Part shown: positions 5,472 to 12,670 of the stretch, piece by piece
Position numbering within the stretch: the first letter of the stretch is position 1
How the letters are laid out: every line of letters starts with the position of its first letter
NCBI GenBank assembly: GCA_016199325.1
Contig: JACQGW010000420.1
Coordinates: 1 to 12,670, forward strand
Length of the DNA: 12,670 nucleotides
DNA from: Chloroflexota bacterium
GTDB lineage: Bacteria > Chloroflexota > Dehalococcoidia > JACQGW01
Direction of reading: 5' to 3'
Position numbers and translations under genes: made by a program
Notes under the pieces: generated by a model
Seen by the model: only the letters and a program-made list of their open reading frames with translations
Told to the model about the DNA's origin: nothing
Database searches by the model: none

Positions 5472-8434
5472 CCACCGCCTCCGGGCGCACGGTCGAAGCC
5501 GAACCGCACGGTTGCCAGTTGGTGTGGCCGCAGGTGGATCGTCAGGCTGCTGCCGTCGAGGGGCAGCGCGACATCGGTCGGCTGCTCACGCAGGTCCGCG
5601 AGGACGGCCCGGCTCGGCCGGCCCAGAACGCCGATGCGTGCAGACTGGGGCTCGGGCGACTGGTTCAGGACGCGGACGACGAGGTCGCCGTCTCGGTCCC
5701 GGATGGCCGAGACGACGACCTCGTCCGGCTCGACCCGGATAAGGCCGGCAACCGGCGGGAGGTCGCCCGGATGGAGCCCGGTGGTGACGGCGCGGAGCGG
5801 CACCGCAAACTGGTGCGCCAGGTGGAACGCCGACCGCCAGTCGCCCGCGTGGGGCACCAGCGCGTAGTCGAACCGGTGCTCGCCGGGGCACTGGGCGCCA
5901 GGCGTTTCCACCGGCGGACCGGCGTGGCCACGGCGCACCTCCAGGTCATCGCGTGAAAGCCAGCCGACGCAGCGGAGCAGGGTGATCGCGACCGTGGCGC
6001 CCTCCGACTCCGGCAGCACCTCGTACTCCGGCAGGCCCCGGTTGGCGACGAGCAGCCCCGTCTGACCGTCCGAGACGTCGACGAAGCTCCGCTGCGGCGC
6101 CGTCGTCGCCGGCTGCTCCAGCCACGCCTGCGTGTTGGTGGGCATGGTCAGCCGGCGCTCGACGACGCCGAAGTGGCTCTCGGCGGCGGCGTGGTCGGTC
6201 TTGATCCGGCTGGGGAAGGCCACCTGGAGGCGGTGGTCGGCCGCCTGGTTGACGACGACGGCATGCACGTCGACGCGCGGGATCGCCTCCGTCAGGCTGA
6301 CGGTGTATCGAACCGGGCAGCGGACGGTCTCGGCGGCGCGGGAGCGCCGGTCCGGCGCCAGGCATCGCGGCAGCGCCAGCTCGAAGGCGACGTCGAGCGT
6401 CCAGCGGATGGGGCCGGCCTCGACGAGCCGGACGACCGGCGGCTCGGCGGGCTGCGACACCGTCGTATTGCCGGCCGGCGGGTTGAAGTTGTACTCATCG
6501 CCCGCGTCGCCGGTGTCGGCGAAGCGGTTCAGCCCCTCGTAGACCGCGCCGGTCTCCTTGTCGATGATCGAGAAGGTGGCGTCGCGCGGGTTCACCTGGA
6601 CGATCAGGAACTCGTTTTCGATCCAGTGGTTGGCCGCGGCGGCCGGCGGCGGCAGCGCTCGCCGGTGGCCCGGCCGGACCGTGTAGGTCCGATAGCCCCA
6701 GCCGGGCACCTCGGCGGCGACGAAGCCGATCTCGACCGCCTCCCGCCGGCCGACGCGCAGCTCGAAGCGGTCGACGTCGCCCCGAGCGGCGAGCCGGGCG
6801 ATCTCGCCGAGCCCCTCGGCCAGCGCCGTGTAGTCGTGCCGGCCATGCTCGGCAACGCTCAGCACGACCTGGACGGCGCGCGGCCGCAGGCTCGGCCGGA
6901 TGTCGACCCGGGTGACGATGGCGTTGGCGAGGCGCTCGGCCAGCGTCGCCCGCAGCATCGCCTCCAGCGCGTCGATCTGGGGCTGCGTCCACTCGCCGGC
7001 GTCGGGCTTGACGAGCGCCAGCAACCGCTGGAGATCCTCCCGGCTCACGTCGGCGGCGACGATCTCCGACTCCCGGCGGCCGAGGATCTGATAGGGCGTC
7101 GGCGTCCCGTTGGCGTCGGCCAGGATCACGTCTCCGGCGCCGTCCCCCGTCGGAAGCCAGTGCCGCACGAAGTCGGTGCGCGTTCCGCCGGCGTTGAAGA
7201 CGACGATGGCCGAGGCCGCCGGGTCGGCGGCGGCCTCGCCGGTGGCGACGGCGGCGGCCAGGCGTTGCAGACTGTCGGCGGCGATCTGACCGGCGATCTG
7301 CTCGGCCGAGTCAAAGCGATGCCGCATCTCCTCGTGGACCTGGTCGACCGAGCAGCCGCAGATCGAGTCGTGCGGGTGGTTCAGGAGCAGGTAGCGCCAG
7401 GCGAGATCCAGGAGCGAGCCGACCGCATCTGCCGGCAACGGGCCCGGCACATCGGCGTCGCAGGCGCGGGCGGACAGCGCGGCGAACGGCTCGGCCCAGC
7501 GCTCCAGGAGCGTCTGGCAGGCGTCGTTGCGCTGCTTGATCCACATCCGGCTGGAGAGCACGCCGGGCAGGAGGTGGGCGCGCTCGCCGGAGCGGAGCTC
7601 GCCGCGGATCGTGAGCCAGGGACCCACCTCGCCTCGATGCTCGACCTGCCGGATGAGCCGGACCAGCTCCGGCAGGCTGCCGTGGACGATCTCGGCGTCC
7701 GGGAACAGCTCCCGCGCCCGGTCGAGAATCTCCGGCAGCTCGGCCTGGGGCCAGACGTGATCGCCGCCGTTCATCAGGAGCAGATAGGGGGTCGTCGCCC
7801 GGGGCGCCAGCCCCTGTCGCATCTCCTCGATGCGCACCCGGAGCCCGTCTGGATCGGTCGGCAGGCCGCCCGCGTTGAAGTAGCCGCCGATCAGGAAAAC
7901 GGTCAGGACCTTCGAGCCGTCGGGCGCTTCCCAGACGAACTCGGTGGCGGTCGCCTCGCCGGGGACACCTCGCCAGAGGGCGGCGGCGTCGACGCCGAAG
8001 CCCTGGAGGATCTGCGGCATCTCGGCGATGTGACCGAAGGCGTCGGGGAGATAGCCGAGCCGCATCGGCTCGCCACACTGCTCGGCCGTGGCGATGCCGC
8101 GCTGGAGGTTGCGGATCAGCGCCTCGCCGCTGACGAGGAACTCGTCGGGCAGGACGAACCACGGACCGACGAGGATCCGCCCCGCCCGGATCTGCTCGGC
8201 GAGCTCGGCGAACCGCTGCGGCGCCGCCTCGGCGAAGTCGTCGAGGATGACGGTCTGCCCGTCGAGCATGAAGCAGCGGTATCGGGGGTCCGCCTTCAGG
8301 ATGTCCAGCAGCCGGCAGATCATCCCGACGAGCTTCAGTCGGAATGCCTGAAATGGGAGATACCATTCGCGGTCCCAGTGGCTATGCGAGACGACCACCA
8401 TCGTCCAGCGGGTCGTCGGAGGAGGCTGAGTCAT
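5468..8434 (-). CDS. Alpha-mannosidase, glycoside hydrolase family 38
   Basis: This 988-residue retaining, metal-dependent glycosidase should release mannose from alpha-mannosides. The N-terminal catalytic domain begins with SHSHWDREWYLPF (His17 and His19 in the metal site). The nucleophile region is LGYLPDAFGHIAEMP with Asp131 as the likely nucleophile. NGGDH follows at 222-226, and NHPHDSICGCSVDQVH at 352-367 supplies another expected metal ligand (His355). The rest, about 400-988, is the large beta-rich domain of the family. HTHWDREW- and HDSICGCS-type motifs are typical of bacterial enzymes of the MngB (mannosylglycerate hydrolase) branch, so mannosylglycerate is one possible substrate. 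There is no signal peptide, so it should act in the cytoplasm. The ATG at 8434 has GGAG 8 nt upstream and lies 5 nt past the folK stop. The frame is open to 9055, but that part overlaps folK and folP and is not coding. Its place in a folate operon is unusual. Confidence 0.95.
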   Translation of the reverse strand: MTQPPPTTRWTMVVVSHSHWDREWYLPFQAFRLKLVGMICRLLDILKADPRYRCFMLDGQTVILDDFAEAAPQRFAELAEQIRAGRILVGPWFVLPDEFLVSGEALIRNLQRGIATAEQCGEPMRLGYLPDAFGHIAEMPQILQGFGVDAAALWRGVPGEATATEFVWEAPDGSKVLTVFLIGGYFNAGGLPTDPDGLRVRIEEMRQGLAPRATTPYLLLMNGGDHVWPQAELPEILDRARELFPDAEIVHGSLPELVRLIRQVEHRGEVGPWLTIRGELRSGERAHLLPGVLSSRMWIKQRNDACQTLLERWAEPFAALSARACDADVPGPLPADAVGSLLDLAWRYLLLNHPHDSICGCSVDQVHEEMRHRFDSAEQIAGQIAADSLQRLAAAVATGEAAADPAASAIVVFNAGGTRTDFVRHWLPTGDGAGDVILADANGTPTPYQILGRRESEIVAADVSREDLQRLLALVKPDAGEWTQPQIDALEAMLRATLAERLANAIVTRVDIRPSLRPRAVQVVLSVAEHGRHDYTALAEGLGEIARLAARGDVDRFELRVGRREAVEIGFVAAEVPGWGYRTYTVRPGHRRALPPPAAAANHWIENEFLIVQVNPRDATFSIIDKETGAVYEGLNRFADTGDAGDEYNFNPPAGNTTVSQPAEPPVVRLVEAGPIRWTLDVAFELALPRCLAPDRRSRAAETVRCPVRYTVSLTEAIPRVDVHAVVVNQAADHRLQVAFPSRIKTDHAAAESHFGVVERRLTMPTNTQAWLEQPATTAPQRSFVDVSDGQTGLLVANRGLPEYEVLPESEGATVAITLLRCVGWLSRDDLEVRRGHAGPPVETPGAQCPGEHRFDYALVPHAGDWRSAFHLAHQFAVPLRAVTTGLHPGDLPPVAGLIRVEPDEVVVSAIRDRDGDLVVRVLNQSPEPQSARIGVLGRPSRAVLADLREQPTDVALPLDGSSLTIHLRPHQLATVRFGFDRAPGGGG

Positions 8435-8439
8435 AGGGC

Positions 8440-8943
8440 TTACTCCGTGGTCAGCGATCCCAGCGCCCGGACGCCCGTCCTGCCTTCGGCCAGCTCGGGG
8501 AGCTCGGCCAGCTCGGCGATGGTGCGCCCGAGGCGAGGGTGGCGCAATGACGGCGCGATCTCGGCCAGCGGCACCAGGGCAAAGGCGCGCTCGTGGAGCC
8601 GCGGGTGCGGGATCGTCAGGTCGGGATCGTCGACCGTTTCGTCGCCGTACAGGAGGATGTCGACGTCGATTGGGCGAGGCGCGTTGCGGAAGCTCGGCGT
8701 GCGGCCGAGCCCCGCCTCGATCCGCTTCGCCAGCGCCAGGAGCTCGTGCGGTGAGAGCGCCGTCCGGCCCGCCAGCGCCAGGTTGAGGAATCGGGGCTGG
8801 TCCAGGTAGCCGACCGGCTCGGTCTCGTAGACCGTCGAGACCGCCGTGATGGCGATGGCCTCGCCGAGTCGCCGAAGGGCCGACCGCATGCTCGCCAGCC
8901 GATCGCCGACGTTGGCGCCAAGCCCCAGGTAGACCGTGGTCAC
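8440..8943 (-). CDS. folK: 2-amino-4-hydroxy-6-hydroxymethyldihydropteridine pyrophosphokinase
   Basis: HPPK transfers pyrophosphate from ATP to 6-hydroxymethyl-7,8-dihydropterin, the step just before dihydropteroate synthase in folate synthesis. The 167-residue protein has the family N-terminus (YLGLGANVGDR, 5-15), the pterin-side block STVYETEPVGYLDQPRFLN (36-54), and the signature RNAPRPIDVDILLYGDE (86-102), in which Asp93 and Asp95 bind the two Mg2+ ions. IPHPRLHERAFALVPLAEIAP (111-131) closes the ATP site. The length is usual. The start is a GTG at 8943 that overlaps the folP stop as GTGA. No strong ribosome site precedes it, consistent with translational coupling to folP. The aldolase gene folB, often found between folP and folK, is absent here. 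Confidence 0.96.
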   Translation of the reverse strand: MTTVYLGLGANVGDRLASMRSALRRLGEAIAITAVSTVYETEPVGYLDQPRFLNLALAGRTALSPHELLALAKRIEAGLGRTPSFRNAPRPIDVDILLYGDETVDDPDLTIPHPRLHERAFALVPLAEIAPSLRHPRLGRTIAELAELPELAEGRTGVRALGSLTTE

Positions 8944-9833
8944 CGGCCTGTGCGCCCCCGCCGGACGACGGCGTCGGCCATCCGGCAGACGCGGACCATC
9001 TCCTGGACGTCATGCACGCGGACCACGTCGGCGCCCCGGGCGATGGCGATGGCAACCGTGGCGGCCGTGCCCTCGACCCGCTGATCGGGCGGCAAACCGA
9101 GCACCCGGCCGATCATCGACTTCCGGGAGGTGCCGACGAGAATCGGCCGGCCCAGCCGGCGGATCTCGCCGAGGCGGTCGAGGATCTCCAGGTTGTGCTC
9201 CAGCGTCTTGCCGAAGCCGATGCCCGGGTCGACGATCAGGTTCTCCCAGGCGATGCCGGCGCCGAGCGCCAGATCGATGCTCCGAGAGAGCCAGTCGACG
9301 ACGTCGGAGACGACTTCGCGGTACTCCGTGTGGGTCTGGTTGTGCATGAGGACGACGGGCACGCCGTGCTCGGCGATGACCCTTGCCATGGCCGGGTCGC
9401 GCTGGAGGCCCCAGACGTCGTTGACCAGGGCGGCGCCGTGCTCCAGCGCGCGCCACGCGACGGCCGCCTTGGACGTGTCGACGCTGACCGGCAGGCCGAC
9501 CTCGGCCCGAACCCGCCGGAGATGGGGAAGCACCCGGCGGAGCTCCTCCTCGGCGTCGACCGGTTGATGGCCGGGTCGGGTTGACTCGCCGCCGATGTCG
9601 AGCAGGTCGGCCCCCTGGGCGGCGAAGGCGCTCGCCCGTGCGACCGAGGCGGCGGTATCGCCGCCCAGCCCATCCCCCGAGAAGGAGTCAGGCGTCACGT
9701 TCAGGATACCCATGACGTAGGTCCGCTCGCCCCAGCGAAAGGCTCGGCCGCCGATAACGGTCTCCCCGATGGGCGCGCGGGCCGTCGAGCGACTGAGCCC
9801 GCTCTCCTGCAACCGCTCGACCGACGATTCCAC
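8940..9833 (-). CDS. folP: Dihydropteroate synthase
   Basis: DHPS condenses hydroxymethyldihydropterin pyrophosphate with p-aminobenzoate and is the sulfonamide target. All hallmark motifs of the TIM barrel are present: MGILNVTPDSFSGDG (41-55), DIGGESTRPG (79-88), VSVDTSK (116-122), NDVWG (138-142), VLMHN (161-165), VDPGIGFGKT (201-210), GTSRKSMIG (234-242) and RVHDV (272-276). The frame stays open upstream to 10169, but that would run across the divergent CBS gene. The GTG at 9833 is the preferred start, with AGGAG 10 nt upstream, giving 297 residues; this is slightly longer than usual, so a later non-ATG start is possible. It is the first gene of the operon and lies just downstream of an extended -10 promoter (9876-9884). 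The stop overlaps the folK start by 4 nt. Confidence 0.96.
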   Translation of the reverse strand: MESSVERLQESGLSRSTARAPIGETVIGGRAFRWGERTYVMGILNVTPDSFSGDGLGGDTAASVARASAFAAQGADLLDIGGESTRPGHQPVDAEEELRRVLPHLRRVRAEVGLPVSVDTSKAAVAWRALEHGAALVNDVWGLQRDPAMARVIAEHGVPVVLMHNQTHTEYREVVSDVVDWLSRSIDLALGAGIAWENLIVDPGIGFGKTLEHNLEILDRLGEIRRLGRPILVGTSRKSMIGRVLGLPPDQRVEGTAATVAIAIARGADVVRVHDVQEMVRVCRMADAVVRRGRTGR

Positions 9834-9875
9834 CGCTTTGCTGCTCCTGCTGTCGGGAAAGACCTGTTCTGAACG

Positions 9876-9884
9876 ATTGTAGCA
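9876..9884 (-). promoter_or_regulatory. Extended -10 promoter for the folP operon
   Basis: On the minus strand TGCTACAAT provides a TGn extension plus a 5-of-6 -10 hexamer (9876-9881). The -35 region (about 9899-9904) is poor, as is common for extended -10 promoters. The start should be near 9869, about 36 nt before the GTG at 9833. Confidence 0.6.
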
Positions 9885-9909
9885 CACCGCAAAAGCGAGC
9901 CGCACGGAG

Positions 9910-9915
9910 TATAAT
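9910..9915 (+). promoter_or_regulatory. Consensus -10 box for the CBS-glycosyltransferase operon
   Basis: A perfect TATAAT lies 17 nt before the ATG at 9933, so the start should be near 9922 and the leader only about 11 nt, almost wholly occupied by the ribosome site GGGAGG (9923-9928). No good -35 box is visible. It diverges from the folP promoter, with 28 bp between the -10 boxes. Confidence 0.6.
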
Positions 9916-9932
9916 TGGGGCCGGGAGGCGCC

Positions 9933-10403
9933 ATGAACGTCAGCGAGATCATGACAGGGAAAGTCATCACCGTTCGCCCGGAGACGTCCGTCCACGAGGT
10001 TGCCAGGCTGCTCGTGGACAACGCCATCACCGGGGTGCCCGTCGTCGACGAGCACGAGGAGCTTGTCGGGATCATCACCGAGCTCGACCTCCTCGTCCAG
10101 CACGCGACCATCCATTTCCCGCGCTACATCAAGCTGCTGGAGTCGGTCCTCGTGTTCGGCCAGCGCCACTTCGAGGAGGAGCTGCGCCGCACGCTCGCGA
10201 CCGTCGCCGGGGACCTGATGACCCGGGACGTCGTGACGGCGACTCCCGAGACGGATGTGGCCGAGCTTGCCAGCCTGATGTTCGACCGCCGGGTGAATCC
10301 GGTGCCGGTGGTCGTCGGCCGGCGGGTCGTCGGCATCGTCAGCCGGTCCGACCTCATCCGCCTCTGGGTGCGGCTCAACGAAACCACCGCCGGTGGTCCG
10401 TGA
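9933..10403 (+). CDS. Tandem CBS-domain protein
   Basis: This 156-residue protein consists of two CBS domains, a module that binds adenosine nucleotides or similar ligands and usually acts as a regulatory sensor. CBS1 spans about 5-57 (VSEIMTGKVITVRPETSV, then ITGVPVVDEHEELVGIITELDLL). CBS2 spans about 92-146 (GDLMTRDVVTATPETDV, then VNPVPVVVGRRVVGIVSRSDLIRLW). They are joined by a roughly 33-residue, probably helical linker containing aromatic residues (HFPRYIKLLESVLVFGQRHF). There is no attached enzyme domain. The ATG at 9933 is preferred over the in-frame TTG at 9915, which lies inside the predicted -10 box; GGGAGG lies 4 nt upstream of the ATG. The stop overlaps the glycosyltransferase start as GTGA, so the two are probably co-translated. 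The ligand and target are unknown. Confidence 0.92.
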   Translation: MNVSEIMTGKVITVRPETSVHEVARLLVDNAITGVPVVDEHEELVGIITELDLLVQHATIHFPRYIKLLESVLVFGQRHFEEELRRTLATVAGDLMTRDVVTATPETDVAELASLMFDRRVNPVPVVVGRRVVGIVSRSDLIRLWVRLNETTAGGP

Positions 10404-11596
10404 GAATCGTTTTCGTCGGTCCTTTCGGACTCAAGCCGAAGTCCACCGTCCGCTCGCGGGCGGTGCCGCTGGCCCGAGCGCTGCGCGCGCGAGGCCACGA
10501 GACGACCGTGCTCGTGCCGCCGTTGGGCAACCGGGAGGCCGCCGGGACGACCGAGCTGGTCGGCGGCGTGCCGGTCGTCAACGTCCGCCTGCCCCGTTCG
10601 GCAACGGTGGGATACGGCACGGCGACGGCCGAGCTGATCCGGCGGGCGCTGCGGTTGCGGCCGGACGCCGTCCACTGCTTCAAGCCGAAGGGCTTCCCGG
10701 CGCTCGTTCTGTTCGGGCTCCGGCTGCTCCGCACGGTCGGCGCGCATCGCAGCCGGCTGGTTCAGGATACCGACGACTGGGAGGGCGACGGCGGCTGGAA
10801 CGACCGAGAGGGCTACGCGGCGCTTCAGCGCCGCGTCTTCGCCTGGCAGGAGCGCTGGGCGCTTCAGAACGCCGATGCCATCACGGTCGCCAGTCGAGAG
10901 CTGGAGCGAATCGTTCGCGCCCTTGCCGCGCCATCGGATCGGGTGCTCTACCTGCCGAACGGCGTCGACGCCGCCCCACCGGTGGGAGACCGCGCCCGAG
11001 GGCGGCGGTCCATCGGGGTCGGCGGCGAGCCGCTCGTGCTGCTCTACACGCGCTTCTTCGAGTTCGATCTGGCGCGGGTGGTCGGCGTCTGGGAGGAGGT
11101 CCGCCGGCGGCGGCCCGACGCCCGGCTGCTCGTCGTCGGCCGGGGGCTCTTCGGCGAGGAGAAGCCCTTTGCCGCGCTCCTGACTGGGCGCGGTCTGGGG
11201 GAGAGTGCCATCCTGGCCGGCTGGGTCGAAGGGGAGCACCTGGCCGACCTGCTGGCCGCCGCCGACGCCGCCATCTATCCGATGGACGATACGGTGATCA
11301 ACCGGACCAAGTGCCCGGTGAAGCTCGTCGACCTGCTGGCGGCCGGCGTTCCCGTCGCCGGCGAGGCGATCGGCCAGGTTGGCGAGTACATCCGACCGGA
11401 CGAAACGGGCATCCTGGTCCCGTCGGGGGACCGGTCGAGCCTTGCCGATGCGGTCCTGGATCTGCTGGACGACGCCGCCCGCCGGGAACGGCTCGGCCGT
11501 GCTGCTCGGAAGCGGATGGCGAGCGAGTTCCAGTGGGACCGGTTCGTGCCGGCACTGGAGCGGCTGTACGCAGGTGACACAGGTCCGGTTGATTGA
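10400..11596 (+). CDS. Glycosyltransferase, GT-B fold (GT4-like)
   Basis: This 398-residue enzyme probably transfers a sugar from an activated donor to a lipid, glycan or small-molecule acceptor. The N-terminal half has the GT-B acceptor-domain layout: MRIVFVGPFG at the start, then RSRAVPLARALRARGHETTVLVPP, and VASRELER near 163-170. RVLYLPNGVD (181-190) marks the junction with the donor-binding half. There VLLYTRFFEFD, ARLLVVGRG and AILAGWVEGEHLADLLAAADAAIYP lead to PVKLVDLLAAGVPVAGEAIGQVGEYI (306-331), the usual nucleotide-sugar-binding region. The classic EX7E pair is not preserved: the second Glu aligns with Asp311 and the first with Thr303, a pattern like GT families that read KLxEYLAAGxP. 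No membrane segments are seen. The GTG start overlaps the CBS gene by 4 nt and has no strong ribosome site of its own. Donor and acceptor are not predictable. Confidence 0.9.
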   Translation: MRIVFVGPFGLKPKSTVRSRAVPLARALRARGHETTVLVPPLGNREAAGTTELVGGVPVVNVRLPRSATVGYGTATAELIRRALRLRPDAVHCFKPKGFPALVLFGLRLLRTVGAHRSRLVQDTDDWEGDGGWNDREGYAALQRRVFAWQERWALQNADAITVASRELERIVRALAAPSDRVLYLPNGVDAAPPVGDRARGRRSIGVGGEPLVLLYTRFFEFDLARVVGVWEEVRRRRPDARLLVVGRGLFGEEKPFAALLTGRGLGESAILAGWVEGEHLADLLAAADAAIYPMDDTVINRTKCPVKLVDLLAAGVPVAGEAIGQVGEYIRPDETGILVPSGDRSSLADAVLDLLDDAARRERLGRAARKRMASEFQWDRFVPALERLYAGDTGPVD

Positions 11597-11608
11597 TCCC
11601 AGCCGACC

Positions 11609-11703
11609 CTCCCCCGTCATGCTGAGCCGCAGCGAAGCATCTCCCGGCCGTTGCCCGTCTGGCCCGCGGAGATGCTTCGCTGCGGCTCAGCATGACGGGG
11701 GAG
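11609..11703. repeat. Perfect 36-bp inverted repeat of the REP-like family at a convergent junction
   Basis: Arms 11609-11644 and 11668-11703 are perfectly complementary over 36 bp around a 23-nt spacer. The arm core (GTCATGCTGAGCCGCAGCGA, continuing AGCATCTCC) is identical to the unit at 4253-4282. The element fills the gap between the glycosyltransferase stop (11596) and the minus-strand PASTA stop (11726), so its RNA hairpin could help end both transcripts, although no U-run is present. Confidence 0.93.
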
Positions 11704-11725
11704 AGCCCAACCGACCTGTTGAGTC

Positions 11726-12652
11726 CTACTCTTTCCGCACCGCCATCTCGACTTCTGATCCGACCGGCACGAGGGTTCCCGCCTCGGGGCGGGTGGAGAG
11801 GACGTGGCCGACCGGCACGCGGCGGAGCACCTCCGCCGGAAGATCGCGGGAGCCCTGGTAGTTGATGCCCCAGCGAAAGAGCTTGAGCTTGTTCCGGGCC
11901 AGCAGGTCCTTCGCTTCCCCCTCGGACAGGCCGATGAGCGGCGGCACGGTTGCCATCTCGGGGCCGCGGCTGACGTAGAGAACGACGGTGCCGCCGGCCG
12001 GAATGTTGCCGGAGGCCGGCTCCTGGGCGAACACCGTTCCGGCCCCTACCCGGTCGTTCCACTCGTCACGCCTGGATGCCCTCAGCCCCAGGCGGGTCAG
12101 ACGGGCGGCGGCGTCGGCGTAGGTCGCGCTGACGACCGACGGTACTTCGACGGCCTGGCGGCCGCGACTGACGACGACGACGACGGTGCTCCCTCGTGGC
12201 AGCTCGCTATTTGCGACCGCCGACTGGCGCATGATGATCCCGGCGGCCACGCTCTCGCTCCAGTCCTGGCCGTTCTGCTCCAGCGCCAGGCCCCGGCTCT
12301 CCAGACGGGCGCTGGCCTGCGCCACCGTGAGCCCACGCACGTCGGGCACCTGGGCGAGCGCCACGAACGTGGGGGTGGCCGACGGAGTCACGGCCGGCGT
12401 CGGCGAGCGCGTCGGCTGGACGGCGACCGGCACCGTTGGAACCGGCGTCTCCTCCGCCGGCGTCGGCGTTGGCGTGTCGGGCGGTGCCGTGACGCTCAGA
12501 CCGGGTAGGACGATCTCCGGACGGGTCGCCACGACCGCCAGGAGCTGCGTCAAGTTTCGGTAGGCCATGTCGCTGAGGACGACGAGCCCGCCCAGCAACA
12601 GCAGCGTCGTCGCGGCGAGCACGATGAAGATCCAGTCAATGCCCCGCCGCAC
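11726..12652 (-). CDS. Membrane-anchored protein with three PASTA domains, possibly the C-terminal part of a larger protein
   Basis: PASTA domains sense peptidoglycan fragments or beta-lactams and usually form the outer part of PknB-type Ser/Thr kinases or penicillin-binding proteins. With the GTG at 12652 the product has 308 residues: a positive N-terminus (MRRGIDW), one membrane segment at about 8-27, and a Pro/Thr-rich linker at about 57-95 with TPTPTP runs. PASTA1 is about 101-164 (VPDVRGLTVAQASARL to VVVVVSRG), PASTA2 about 168-230, and PASTA3 about 234-306. PASTA3 is longer than the others because of an insert near 263-282. The topology is cytoplasmic N-terminus and external PASTA region. 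The GTG lacks a clear ribosome site, and the six codons between it and the window edge contain no stop, so the gene may begin outside the window and could encode an N-terminal kinase. That cannot be decided here. Confidence 0.85.
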   Translation of the reverse strand: MRRGIDWIFIVLAATTLLLLGGLVVLSDMAYRNLTQLLAVVATRPEIVLPGLSVTAPPDTPTPTPAEETPVPTVPVAVQPTRSPTPAVTPSATPTFVALAQVPDVRGLTVAQASARLESRGLALEQNGQDWSESVAAGIIMRQSAVANSELPRGSTVVVVVSRGRQAVEVPSVVSATYADAAARLTRLGLRASRRDEWNDRVGAGTVFAQEPASGNIPAGGTVVLYVSRGPEMATVPPLIGLSEGEAKDLLARNKLKLFRWGINYQGSRDLPAEVLRRVPVGHVLSTRPEAGTLVPVGSEVEMAVRKE

Positions 12653-12670
12653 CCCTGGCCCCCGGCCCCC

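Noticed and set aside
6173..8809. Very long plus-strand open frame (878 codons) opposite the mannosidase
   Set aside because: It is the antisense shadow of a well-identified GH38 gene in high-GC DNA; the translation is low-complexity and matches no family.
8435..9055. In-frame N-terminal extension of the mannosidase
   Set aside because: It would overlap folK and the end of folP, both clearly coding in other frames; the ATG at 8434 has its own ribosome site and directly precedes the catalytic domain.
9834..10169. N-terminal extension of folP across the divergent CBS gene
   Set aside because: It would pass through two predicted promoters and lie antisense to a real gene; DHPS length is satisfied by the GTG at 9833.

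Overview
The window is a 12.7 kb, GC-rich bacterial chromosomal segment with nine complete protein-coding genes and a tenth that may run off the right edge. The style suggests a Chloroflexota-like bacterium, possibly Thermomicrobia: high GC, ordinary sigma-70 promoters with Shine-Dalgarno sites, frequent GTG starts, a Pro/Thr-rich linker in a PASTA protein, and short dispersed repeats in most intergenic gaps. This is an inference from style, because no rRNA or other taxonomic marker is present.

Layout: (1) 1-161, an inverted repeat just past the end of the first gene. (2) 162-1634, minus strand, a lipoprotein sugar-binding subunit of an ABC importer. (3) 1635-2189, a divergent regulatory region with two strong sigma-70 promoters; the minus-strand leader carries three 30-bp tandem hairpin units. 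(4) 2190-3284, plus strand, a MalK/UgpC-type ABC ATPase. (5) 3298-3403, a long imperfect inverted repeat at a convergent junction. (6) 3422-4075, minus strand, an unrecognised protein with one C-terminal membrane segment. (7) 4111-4407, a nested palindromic repeat island made of 10-bp tandem repeats and REP-like units. (8) 4404-9833, a tightly packed minus-strand operon that reads, in transcription order, folP, folK, GH38 alpha-mannosidase, DHH phosphoesterase. (9) 9834-9932, a compact divergent promoter region. (10) 9933-11596, plus strand, a two-CBS-domain protein overlapping a GT-B glycosyltransferase. (11) 11609-11703, a perfect inverted repeat of the same REP family at a second convergent junction. 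(12) 11726-12652, minus strand, a membrane-anchored three-PASTA protein that could be the C-terminal part of a larger protein such as a Ser/Thr kinase.

How the genes may work together: the binding protein and ATPase probably belong to one carbohydrate importer, but no permease genes lie in the window. The alpha-mannosidase could act on imported or stored mannosides, although it is transcribed with folate biosynthesis genes. The glycosyltransferase and PASTA protein suggest envelope functions. No CRISPR array, phage, transposase or clear defence gene was found. The least explained signals are the repeat architectures, especially the REP doublets with an identical 23-nt spacer and the roughly 300-bp nested palindrome, and the unrecognised membrane protein at 3422-4075.
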